A stretch of 64,000 nt of DNA from Streptomyces sp. CB03234. GTDB taxonomy: Bacteria > Actinomycetota > Actinomycetes > Streptomycetales > Streptomycetaceae. This document shows positions 17,006-23,771 of this stretch, one piece after another (the stretch's first letter is position 1; each line of letters opens with the position of its first letter). A program made the translations under genes and the position numbers. Below the pieces are notes generated by a model that did no database searches, was not told the origin of the DNA, and saw nothing but the letters and a program-made list of their open reading frames with translations. The stretch spans positions 1,180,169 through 1,244,168 of the forward strand of contig NZ_LIYH01000001.1 in NCBI RefSeq assembly GCF_001905885.1. The letters run 5' to 3'.

Positions 17006-18066
17006 GGCCCGACTCCTTCGGGTGAGGGGAGTGCGCGGAGCACGTGGTGTGCCTCGGACATGACGCGCCGGACGAGGTCCTCGCAGCTCGGAAGGTCCTC
17101 GATCACCCCCGCGACCTGCCCCGAGGCCATGACGCCCAGGTCGGGGCGGCCCTCGACCATGGCCGCCCGCAGGAGCATCGGTGTGTTCGCGGCGAGCAGG
17201 ACCTGGCTCCAGGACAGGTCCCTGCCGTGCTTCATGGCCAGCCCGTCGCGGACCATCCGCGCCCACGACAGGCCCGACAGCTTCCGGAACCGCGCCGCCC
17301 GCCGTACCGCCTCCGTCAACGCCCGGGCGCGGCCCGCCCGTTCGAGGGAGGCGACGAGTTCGGTACGCAGCATGCGGTGCGGCAGACCGTCGACGGCGGT
17401 CGTCACCGTGACGTCCCTGACCGTCGCCGCCAGGTAGGCCGCCTTCACCGGACCGGGGACGGGCGAGTCGGAGGTGAGCAGGAACCGCGTCCCCATGGCG
17501 ATGCCCGCCGCCCCGTACGCCAGCGCCGCCACCAGCCCCCGCCCGTCGTGGAACCCGCCCGCCGCGACGACCGGGATGTCCACCGCGTCCACGACCTGGG
17601 GCAGCAGGACGGAGGTGGCCACCTCGCCGGTGTGCCCGCCGCCCTCCGCGCCCTGCACGATCACCGCGTCCGCGCCCCACGCCGCGACCTTCTCGGCGTG
17701 GCGGCGGGCCCCGACGGACGGGACGACCACCACGCCCGCGTCCTTCAGCTCGGCGATCAGCTCCCGGGAGGGCGCGAGGGCGAACGAGGCGACCCGTACG
17801 CCCTCCTCGACGATGATCCGCACCCGCTCGCGGGCGTCCGCCGCGTCCGCCCGCAGATTGACGCCGAAGGGCGCGTCCGTACGGGACTTCACCTCGGCGA
17901 CGGCGGCGCGCAGCTCGTCGGGCGTCATCGTCGCGGAGGCGAGGATCCCGAGGGCACCCGCACGGGCGGTGGCGGTGACCAGGCGCGGCCCGGCGACCCA
18001 GCCCATGCCGGTCTGGACGATGGGGTGGCGGACGCCGGTCAGCTCGGTGAGCGCGGTCTCCATCAC
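16996..18066 (-). CDS. ipdC: flavin-dependent oxidoreductase IpdC (nitronate monooxygenase fold)
   Basis: A 356-residue TIM-barrel flavoprotein of the nitronate monooxygenase/2-nitropropane dioxygenase family: HPIVQTGMGWVAGP at the N-terminus, QGAEGGGHTGE at the FMN-binding strand and PVVAAGGFHDGRGL, then AAGIAMGTRFLLTSDSP. In the steroid C/D pathway IpdC acts on a CoA-thioester indane intermediate. It overlaps ipdB at GTGATG: a GTG at 18066 (GAGG 7 nt upstream) or an ATG at 18063 could start it. Synteny with ipdA, ipdB and echA20 on the same strand makes IpdC more likely than a generic nitronate monooxygenase. Confidence 0.85.
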   Translation of the reverse strand: MMETALTELTGVRHPIVQTGMGWVAGPRLVTATARAGALGILASATMTPDELRAAVAEVKSRTDAPFGVNLRADAADARERVRIIVEEGVRVASFALAPSRELIAELKDAGVVVVPSVGARRHAEKVAAWGADAVIVQGAEGGGHTGEVATSVLLPQVVDAVDIPVVAAGGFHDGRGLVAALAYGAAGIAMGTRFLLTSDSPVPGPVKAAYLAATVRDVTVTTAVDGLPHRMLRTELVASLERAGRARALTEAVRRAARFRKLSGLSWARMVRDGLAMKHGRDLSWSQVLLAANTPMLLRAAMVEGRPDLGVMASGQVAGVIEDLPSCEDLVRRVMSEAHHVLRALPSPEGVGPWP

Positions 18067-18785
18067 CCCCGCACCTCACGCTCGCGCGTACGGCCGGGGT
18101 CGAGGACCTCGCGGATGAGGGTGAGCTCCTCGGCGGTCGGCTCGCGGGTGTATGGGACGTCGTCGGGGACGTCGAGGGCGAAACCGGTCGCTTGGACGAC
18201 CTCCTCGACGGTGACGCCCGGGTGCAGCGAGGCCAGCCGCATGGAGCGGTCGGGTGTGGCGAAGTCGAGGACGCCGAGGTCGGTGACGACGCGCCGGATG
18301 CGGTGGTACGCGGCCCCGGCGGCTTCCGCCCGGTCGTACCCGAGACCGCACACCATGTCGACGCGCTCGACGAAGACGCGGGGGGAGTGGCGGGGGATCC
18401 AGTAACTGGTGGGGTTGTTGAGGGTGTTGACGGGCGCGCCACGCACGCCGAGGAGCTGGCGGGTGGGCCGCGACCAGTCACCGACGCAGGAGATGTTCTG
18501 GTTGCCGTACCGGTCGATCTGGCTCGCGCCCATCATCACGTGCCGTCTGCCGCCGGTCACCAGGGCGAGGTGGCGGCGGTAGGGGAGCCAGCCCTCGACC
18601 GTGCCGTCGGGGCGCACCAGCATCGCCTCACCGTCGGTGAGCAGCAGGTCGGGGGAGAAGGTGAGCCGGGCGAGCCGGGCGCCGAGGGACGGGATCAGGC
18701 CCATGGGGCTCGCGAGGACCTCGCCGTCCCCGCGCCAGGCCTCGGCGCACGCGACCACGCAGTACTCGGCACGGGAGACGGTCAC
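18063..18785 (-). CDS. ipdB: CoA-transferase-fold ring hydrolase, beta subunit IpdB
   Basis: A 240-residue class I CoA-transferase-like protein. IpdA and IpdB together form a heteromeric enzyme that hydrolyses the last carbocyclic ring (COCHEA-CoA) in steroid degradation rather than moving CoA. Visible marks include the DGEAMLVRPDGTVEGWLPYR segment and HVMMGASQIDRYGN, typical of the beta-type fold. The start is a GTG at 18785 that overlaps the ipdA stop (GTGA); longer frames upstream lie inside ipdA. The stop overlaps the ipdC start. All four genes are coupled in one operon. Confidence 0.87.
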   Translation of the reverse strand: MTVSRAEYCVVACAEAWRGDGEVLASPMGLIPSLGARLARLTFSPDLLLTDGEAMLVRPDGTVEGWLPYRRHLALVTGGRRHVMMGASQIDRYGNQNISCVGDWSRPTRQLLGVRGAPVNTLNNPTSYWIPRHSPRVFVERVDMVCGLGYDRAEAAGAAYHRIRRVVTDLGVLDFATPDRSMRLASLHPGVTVEEVVQATGFALDVPDDVPYTREPTAEELTLIREVLDPGRTREREVRG

Positions 18786-19633
18786 TTCTGTCCCTCCTGC
18801 CATGCCTGGACGGCCGCCTGGTACGCGGCTTCGCTGCCGCCGGAGAGGAAACGCCCCGCGAACTCGTCCCAGGGCGTGGTCGCGTACAGCTTCTGGAACG
18901 CCTCGTCGCGCCCGTGGTCGGGAACGCAGGAGGTGAAGTGGGCGCCGTTCGGGGTCTCGACGACGCCGGTGACGTACTGGCGCTGGACGAGCAGCGTCTG
19001 CGGGGCGGCGGCCTTGGTGAGTTCGGCGGTTTCGACGAGCCGTTCGCACGAGACGTACGCGGTGTCGGCGGCCTGGCAGAACAGGTCGTCGAAGTACGGG
19101 TCGGGGCCCAGGTACTGGCCGTTGCCGAGGCGGTCGGCGCGGTTGACGTGGACGAGGGCGGCGTCCATGCGCAGCGCGGGCACGGCGGCGAACTCCTCGC
19201 CGTCGTCGTAAGGGGACCGCACCGTACGCAGGGCGGGGTTGACGCGCATGACGTCGGAGCCGAGGCCCGCGCGGACGGGGAGGAAGGGGAGCCGGTTCGC
19301 GGCGGCGTGCAGGCCCCACATGAGCATGGCCTCGTCCAGCTCGGTCAGTTCGAGGGCGCCGCGCTCGCGGGCCGCCCGGAAGTGCGGCTCCAGGGGGATC
19401 GAGTCGAGGGTGGCGAAGGGGGCGACGAGCCTGCGGATACGGCCGGCGGCGGCGAGGAGGCCGACGTCGGGACCGCCGTAGGAGATGACGGTGAGATCGG
19501 TGATCCCGGACCGGAGCAGCGCTCTCACCAGGGCCATGGGCTTGCGGCGCGAGCCCCAGCCGCCGATGCCGATCGTCATGCCGCTGCGCAGCCGCGCCAC
19601 GGCCTCGTCGGGGCTCATGGTCTTGTCGGTCAC
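18782..19633 (-). CDS. ipdA: CoA-transferase-fold ring hydrolase, alpha subunit IpdA
   Basis: A 283-residue class I CoA-transferase-like protein and the partner of IpdB. The N-terminal MTIGIGGWGSRRKPMALVRA is the glycine-rich CoA-binding stretch; the acidic segment LTELDEAMLMWGL follows, and GNGQYLGPDPYFDDLFC is well conserved in Rv3551-type proteins. The pair opens the last steroid ring as a beta-diketone-like hydrolase. It starts at the GTG at 19633, overlapping the echA20 stop (GTGA). The length and the tight coupling to ipdB support the assignment. Confidence 0.87.
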   Translation of the reverse strand: MTDKTMSPDEAVARLRSGMTIGIGGWGSRRKPMALVRALLRSGITDLTVISYGGPDVGLLAAAGRIRRLVAPFATLDSIPLEPHFRAARERGALELTELDEAMLMWGLHAAANRLPFLPVRAGLGSDVMRVNPALRTVRSPYDDGEEFAAVPALRMDAALVHVNRADRLGNGQYLGPDPYFDDLFCQAADTAYVSCERLVETAELTKAAAPQTLLVQRQYVTGVVETPNGAHFTSCVPDHGRDEAFQKLYATTPWDEFAGRFLSGGSEAAYQAAVQAWQEGQK

Positions 19634-20385
19634 GGCGTCGCCTTGTCCTTCCCGAAGGTGTCGCGTACGCGGTCGGCGGCCCCGCTCAGGCTCGCCTCGA
19701 AGGTGAAGCCCTGCTCGAAGCGGTAGCTGCGGCGTACGTCGACGGGGTCGATGCCGTTGATGGCCGCCTTGGCGAGCCGCAGCAGGTGCCCGTCCTTGCG
19801 GGCGATCTCCCGCGCCAGCTCCCGTGCGGCGTCCTGGAGTCCGGCGCGCGGTACGACCCGCCACACCGAGCCGTGGGCGTGCAGCTCGGCGGCGGTGATC
19901 GTGCGGGAGGTGTAGTACAGCGCCCGCATCAGGTGCTGGGGGACCAGCCGCGCCAGGTGCGTGGCGGCGCCGAGCGCGCCCCGGTCCAGCTCCGGCAGCC
20001 CGAAGGTGGCGTCGTCGGAGGCGACGATCGCGTCCGCGTTCCCCGCGAGGCCGATGCCGCCGCCCAGGCAGTAGCCGTGCACCGCCGCGACGACGGGGAC
20101 CTCGCACTCGTACACCGCCGCGAACGCCTCCGCGCAGCCCCGGTTGACGCCGATGAGCGCCCGGCGGTCCGGGGTGTCCCGCTGGAGCTCCTTGATGTCG
20201 ACGCCCGCGTTGAAACCCCGGCCCGCGGCGGCGAGCACGACGCAGCGCGTGTCGGGGTCGCGCCCGGCGGCGCGGAGGGCGTCGGCGAGGGCGTACCAGC
20301 CCTGTACGGGAAGGGCGTTGACGGGCGGGAAGCCGACTTCGACGACCGTGATGCCCTTTTCGGGGCTTGTGGTGGAGACACCCAT
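19630..20385 (-). CDS. echA20: enoyl-CoA hydratase/isomerase family ring hydrolase, EchA20-like
   Basis: A 251-residue crotonase-fold protein: AAAGRGFNAGVDIKEL forms the first oxyanion-hole strand and HGYCLGGGIGLAGNADAIVA the second, followed by FGLPELDRGALG. EchA20 cleaves the D ring of the indane-CoA intermediate in cholesterol degradation. The ATG at 20385 is chosen; an upstream ATG at 20415 would lie inside the operator (20407-20423) and adds ten atypical residues. It leads the echA20-ipdA-ipdB-ipdC(-phosphatase) operon and is divergent from an SDR gene with 64 bp between. Confidence 0.87.
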   Translation of the reverse strand: MGVSTTSPEKGITVVEVGFPPVNALPVQGWYALADALRAAGRDPDTRCVVLAAAGRGFNAGVDIKELQRDTPDRRALIGVNRGCAEAFAAVYECEVPVVAAVHGYCLGGGIGLAGNADAIVASDDATFGLPELDRGALGAATHLARLVPQHLMRALYYTSRTITAAELHAHGSVWRVVPRAGLQDAARELAREIARKDGHLLRLAKAAINGIDPVDVRRSYRFEQGFTFEASLSGAADRVRDTFGKDKATP

Positions 20386-20406
20386 GGGAGGATCAGCTAC
20401 CTTTCC

Positions 20407-20423
20407 ACCAAACATTTGTTAGG
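20407..20423. promoter_or_regulatory. candidate KstR2-type operator 2
   Basis: Read on the minus strand this is CCTAACAAATGTTTGGT, matching 14 of 17 positions with the site at 11396-11412 (both fit CCTAACAARYGTTTGGY). It lies between divergent echA20 and the SDR at 20450, 27 bp before the SDR start. Placement and match support shared control by the TetR protein at 12230. Confidence 0.62.
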
Positions 20424-20449
20424 CGCGTCTTCCGGGAAGGTAGCAGCGG

Positions 20450-21220
20450 ATGGAGCTGGACGGGAGGGTCGCGGTCGTCACCGGCGGCACGCGAGGCGTC
20501 GGCGCCGGTATCGCGCGGGCGTTCCTCGCGGCGGGCGCCCATGTGGTGGTGTGCGCCCGCCGGCCGCCGCCGGAGCCGGTCGAAGTGGTGGGCCACCGGG
20601 CCGAGTTCGTGTCGGTGGACGTGCGTGAACCAGCCGCCGTGCGGGGCGTTTTCGCGGCCGTGGCGGACGCCCGCGGTCGCCTGGACGTGCTCGTGAACAA
20701 CGCGGGCGGCACGCCGTACCGCCCCCTGGCGGAAGGGCCCGCCGAGCGGCACGCGCGCGTGCTGGAGCTCAACCTGCTCGCCCCGCTGACGGCTTCCCTC
20801 GCCGCGTACGAGCACCTGCGTGCCGCCCGCGGCTCGGTCGTCATGGTCGGCAGCGTGAGCGGGACGCGGCCCTCGCCCGGCACGGCGGCGTACGGCGCGG
20901 CCAAGGCGGGCCTGGAGAACCTGGCCGCCTCCATGGCCGTGGAGTGGGCGCCCGACGTACGGGTCAACACCCTGCTCCCCGGCATGGTCCGCACCGAGCT
21001 GGCCCACCTGCACTACGGCGACGAGGAGGGCGTCGCGGCGGTCGCGCGCACCGTCCCGCTGGGTCGGCTCGCCGAGCCGTCGGACGTGGGTGACGCGGCG
21101 GTCTTCCTTGCCTCCGACCGCGCCGCGTACATCACCGGCGCGTCGCTCCTCGTCCACGGGGGCGGGGAACGCCCCGCTTTCCTGGACGCCGCAACCGCCA
21201 ACAAGGAGACCTCCAGATGA
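20450..21220 (+). CDS. short-chain dehydrogenase (Rv3549c-like)
   Basis: A 256-residue classical SDR: nucleotide motif TGGTRGVGAGIARAF, NNAGG at the fourth strand, catalytic Ser in VGSVSGTRPS and Tyr-x3-Lys in YGAAKAG. The C-terminal ASLLVHGGGERPAF is in the usual SDR dimer position. GGGAAGG lies 9-15 nt before the ATG. It is the first gene of a two-gene operon divergent from echA20 and overlaps the next SDR at 21217-21220 (ATGA). In mycobacteria the corresponding pair Rv3549c/Rv3548c belongs to the KstR2 regulon; the exact substrate is not settled to my knowledge. Confidence 0.85.
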   Translation: MELDGRVAVVTGGTRGVGAGIARAFLAAGAHVVVCARRPPPEPVEVVGHRAEFVSVDVREPAAVRGVFAAVADARGRLDVLVNNAGGTPYRPLAEGPAERHARVLELNLLAPLTASLAAYEHLRAARGSVVMVGSVSGTRPSPGTAAYGAAKAGLENLAASMAVEWAPDVRVNTLLPGMVRTELAHLHYGDEEGVAAVARTVPLGRLAEPSDVGDAAVFLASDRAAYITGASLLVHGGGERPAFLDAATANKETSR

Positions 21221-22722
21221 CCGAACCGGACGGAATCTGCGCGGGCCGTGTCGTCGCCGTCACCGGCGCCGGCCGCGGCCTGGGCCGCGCCCACGCCCTG
21301 GCCTTCGCCGCCGAGGGCGCCCACGTCGTCGTCAACGACCTGGACGTCGGCCTCGACGGCTCGCCGCCCCGCGATGCCGCGTCGTCCTGCGATGCCGCGT
21401 CGGCCCACGGGGCTCCGTCGGCCCACGGGGCCGCGTCGGCCCACGATGCCGCGTCGGCCCGCGGCGGGGCACCTTCCCGCGATGGGTGGCCGTCTCGCGG
21501 CGGGGGGTCCGCCCGCGACGCGGGGCCGTCTCGCGGCGGGGCGCCGTCCCGCGACGGGAGGCCCTTCAACGACGGGTCGCCGTTCCGTGACGGGGGGCCT
21601 TCCCGCGACGGGTGGCCGTCTCGCGGCGCGTGGCCGTCCGACGACGGGGTGCCCGCCCGCGGTGGGGCCTCCGCCGACGGCGGGTCGCCGTTCCACGACG
21701 GTTCGGCGTCCCACGGCGGGGCGTTCCTCCACGGCGAGTGGCCGTCCGACGACGGGATGCCCGCCCGCGGTGGGGCCTCCGCCGACGGCGGGTCGGCGTT
21801 CCGCGACGGGGGGTCCGCTCGCGGCGGGGCGTTCGCCCAGGGTGGGGCCTCCGTCGACGGCGGGTCGGCGTTCCGCGACGGTTCGGGTGCCTTCGATGCG
21901 GCGACCGCGCCGGGCGGCGGCCCCGGTGGGGGAGCCGCCGCCGTCGGCCCCGCCCAGCGGGTGGTCGACGAGATCCGGGCGCTCGGGGGCCGGGCCGTCG
22001 CGCACGGCGGTGACATCGCCACCCCCGAGGGCGCCGCCTCCCTCGTCGCCACCGCCCTCGACGCCTTCGGGCGGCTGGACACCCTCGTCAACAACGCGGG
22101 GTTCCTGCGCGACCGCATGCTCGTCAACCTCGACGAGGACGACTGGGACGCCGTCGTACGCGTCCATCTCAAGGGCCACTTCCTGCCCCTCAAGCACGCC
22201 GCCGCCCACTGGCGGGCCGAGTCCAAGGCGGGCCGCACGCCCCAGGCCCGTGTCGTCAACACCAGCTCGGGAGCGGGCCTGCTGGGCAGCGTCGGCCAGG
22301 CCAACTACGCCGCCGCCAAGGCGGGCATCCTGGCCCTCACCCTCGTCGCTGCCGCCGAACTCGCCCGCTACGGCGTCCAGGTCAACGCCCTCGCCCCGGC
22401 CGCCCGCACCCGGATGACCGAGCGCACCTTCGCCGCCACCATGGCGGCCCCCCGCGACGACGGCTTCGACGCCATGGCCCCCGAGAACGTCTCCCCGCTC
22501 GTCGTCTGGCTCGGCTCGGGCGCGCCGAGCGCGGGCGTCACCGGCCGGGTCTTCGAGGCGGAGGCGGGCCGCATCACCGTCATGGACGGCTGGCGCCCCG
22601 GCCCCACAGCCGAGAAGCCCGCCCGCTGGCTCCCGGCCGAAGCGGGGGAGGCCGCCCGCGCGCTCCTGGCCACCGCGCAGGCGCCTCTCCCGGTGTACGG
22701 GGCGGGCCCGCACACGCCCTAG
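21217..22722 (+). CDS. short-chain dehydrogenase with ~195-residue repetitive insertion (Rv3548c-like)
   Basis: A 501-residue SDR, where relatives of this type are about 300 residues. Residues 1-48 hold the Rossmann start (TGAGRGLGRAHALAF, then VVVNDLDVGLDGS). Residues ~49-243 are a Gly/Ser/Asp/Arg-rich run of short repeats (PSRDGWPSRGG, ARGGASADGGS and similar). Normal SDR sequence resumes at PAQRVVDEIRALGG, with NNAGF, NTSSGAGLLGS and the catalytic YAAAKAG. The insertion sits in the loop after beta-strand 2, beside the cofactor ribose. It remains in frame with no stop, so the gene may still be translated. It overlaps the preceding SDR by ATGA and is probably the last gene of the KstR2-type block. 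Confidence 0.87.
   Translation: MTEPDGICAGRVVAVTGAGRGLGRAHALAFAAEGAHVVVNDLDVGLDGSPPRDAASSCDAASAHGAPSAHGAASAHDAASARGGAPSRDGWPSRGGGSARDAGPSRGGAPSRDGRPFNDGSPFRDGGPSRDGWPSRGAWPSDDGVPARGGASADGGSPFHDGSASHGGAFLHGEWPSDDGMPARGGASADGGSAFRDGGSARGGAFAQGGASVDGGSAFRDGSGAFDAATAPGGGPGGGAAAVGPAQRVVDEIRALGGRAVAHGGDIATPEGAASLVATALDAFGRLDTLVNNAGFLRDRMLVNLDEDDWDAVVRVHLKGHFLPLKHAAAHWRAESKAGRTPQARVVNTSSGAGLLGSVGQANYAAAKAGILALTLVAAAELARYGVQVNALAPAARTRMTERTFAATMAAPRDDGFDAMAPENVSPLVVWLGSGAPSAGVTGRVFEAEAGRITVMDGWRPGPTAEKPARWLPAEAGEAARALLATAQAPLPVYGAGPHTP
21361..21945. repeat. degenerate in-frame tandem repeat tract inside an SDR gene
   Basis: About 585 bp of G-rich repeats built on units like CGCGACGGGTGGCCGTCTCG and GGCGGGGCGCCGTCCCG. 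A segment near 21629-21692 recurs almost unchanged near 21737-21800 (period about 108 bp; both include GCCCGCCCGCGGTGGGGCC), and part of it returns a third time near 21839-21885. The length is a multiple of three. The pattern is that of replication-slippage expansion. Confidence 0.85.
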
Positions 22723-22976
22723 CGTCGCTCGTCCGCCCGTACGGACAGGTGCCGGGCGAAGAACGCGCACACCAAGCCCCGCACGGCAGGCACCGATTCG
22801 ATTGCCGGCGACGGCCGGACCGCTGGGGGAACCTGGTCCCGGCGGCCGAGGCGCCCCGTTTCCTCGGCGTGTTCGACGACGGCCTGGAGGACGCACCAGG
22901 TGTGGAACGTGGTGGAGGGCCTGCATCCATGACACTGGCGAAGCAGGCCGCGGCGGCGTACGAGGGCGACGTTCAC
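22719..22976 (-). CDS. possible small protein or gene remnant
   Basis: The 349-bp gap between the SDR and the RNase gene holds one open frame on the minus strand (85 residues, GTG start at 22976) with Cys in RQCHGCRP and HTWCVLQ. I do not recognise it. It abuts the SDR stop in a convergent layout and no clear Shine-Dalgarno sequence is seen. Another open frame on the plus strand (22749-23018) is equally unconvincing. It may be a decayed fragment; treat it as unproven. Confidence 0.25.
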   Translation of the reverse strand: MNVALVRRRGLLRQCHGCRPSTTFHTWCVLQAVVEHAEETGRLGRRDQVPPAVRPSPAIESVPAVRGLVCAFFARHLSVRADERR

Positions 22977-23071
22977 CGTCTCGCCCCGTACGTGTCCGAC
23001 GCGTCAACATCCGGGTAATTCCCGTTACTTGGCGTTGACGTGCCCACATCTACACGCGTCATCATCGGCGT

Positions 23072-23467
23072 ATGCGAATCCCCCCACGCTTCACCCTGCT
23101 CGGCGCCGCCACCGCGCTGCTGGCCGCCCTGTTCACCGGACCGGCCACCGCCGCTCCCACCGTCCCCACCGCCATCACGGCGGTCGGGGACATCTGTTAC
23201 TCCCGGCTGCCTTCCCAGGCACACGACACGCTCGACCTCATCGAGACCGGAGGCCCCTACCCCTTCCCCCAGGACGGCACCGTCTTCCAGAACCGCGAAG
23301 GCATCCTGCCGAGCCGCACCACCGGCTACTACCGTGAGTACACGGTCATCACCCCCGGCTCCGACACCCGTGGCGCCCGCCGTATCGTCACCGGAGACGC
23401 CACGCGGGAGGACTACTACACCGCCGACCACTACGCGTCCTTCGACCTCGTCGACCACCACTGCTGA
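23072..23467 (+). CDS. secreted guanyl-specific ribonuclease, RNase Sa type
   Basis: A 131-residue precursor with a Sec signal (LLGAATALLAALFTGPATAA). The mature part, about 100 residues, matches RNase Sa closely: VCxS-like DICYSRLP, FQNRE, YYREYTVITPG with the catalytic Glu, RGARRIVTG with Arg and EDYYTADHYASF with His. The two cysteines (DICYS and the C-terminal HHC) form the conserved disulfide. It cleaves RNA after guanine and is exported. Two bases separate its stop from the GTG of the barstar-like gene, so enzyme and inhibitor are coupled. No Shine-Dalgarno sequence is obvious; a leaderless start is possible. Confidence 0.93.
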   Translation: MRIPPRFTLLGAATALLAALFTGPATAAPTVPTAITAVGDICYSRLPSQAHDTLDLIETGGPYPFPQDGTVFQNREGILPSRTTGYYREYTVITPGSDTRGARRIVTGDATREDYYTADHYASFDLVDHHC

Positions 23468-23469
23468 GC

Positions 23470-23742
23470 GTGTACGTCATCGAGGGCCGCCGGGTCACCA
23501 CACCGGCCGGCTTCTGGCGGGCCGTCGGCGAGGCCGTCAACGGCCCCGGCGGCTACTTCGGCCACAACCGTGACGCGTTCGCGGACTGCCTGAGCGGTGG
23601 CTTCGGTACGCCGGAGGACGGCGGCTTCGCCTTCGAGTGGCGCGACCACGACGTCTCGCGCCGCGCCCTCGGACCGGCGTTCTTCGACGAGCTCGTGGAG
23701 ATCATGGAGGAGCGGGCGCCGGGAGCGCTCCGGCTGCGCTGA
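23470..23742 (+). CDS. barstar-family ribonuclease inhibitor
   Basis: A 90-residue cytoplasmic protein with the barstar fold: VIEGRRVTTPAGFWRAVGEA, then GYFGHNRDAFADCLSGGFG, the region equivalent to the barstar helix whose Asp residues plug the RNase active site, and a C-terminal helix FFDELVEIMEERAPGA. It presumably neutralises the RNase encoded immediately upstream before export. The start is a GTG two bases after the RNase stop. Streptomyces inhibitors of RNase Sa of this type are known. It has no signal peptide, consistent with protection inside the cell. Confidence 0.9.
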   Translation: MYVIEGRRVTTPAGFWRAVGEAVNGPGGYFGHNRDAFADCLSGGFGTPEDGGFAFEWRDHDVSRRALGPAFFDELVEIMEERAPGALRLR

Positions 23743-23749
23743 CCCCGAT

Positions 23750-23769
23750 GCCCGGGCCCGCGCCCGGGC
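23750..23769. terminator. short hairpin between convergent genes
   Basis: GCCCGGGC (23750-23757), loop CCGC, GCCCGGGC (23762-23769). It lies between the barstar gene and the end of the ankyrin gene at 23772 and can serve both strands. Confidence 0.55.
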
Positions 23770-23771
23770 GG

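Noticed and set aside
22749..23018. Plus-strand frame of 89 residues in the SDR-RNase gap
   Set aside because: No Shine-Dalgarno sequence, no recognisable fold, and it competes with an equally weak minus-strand frame.
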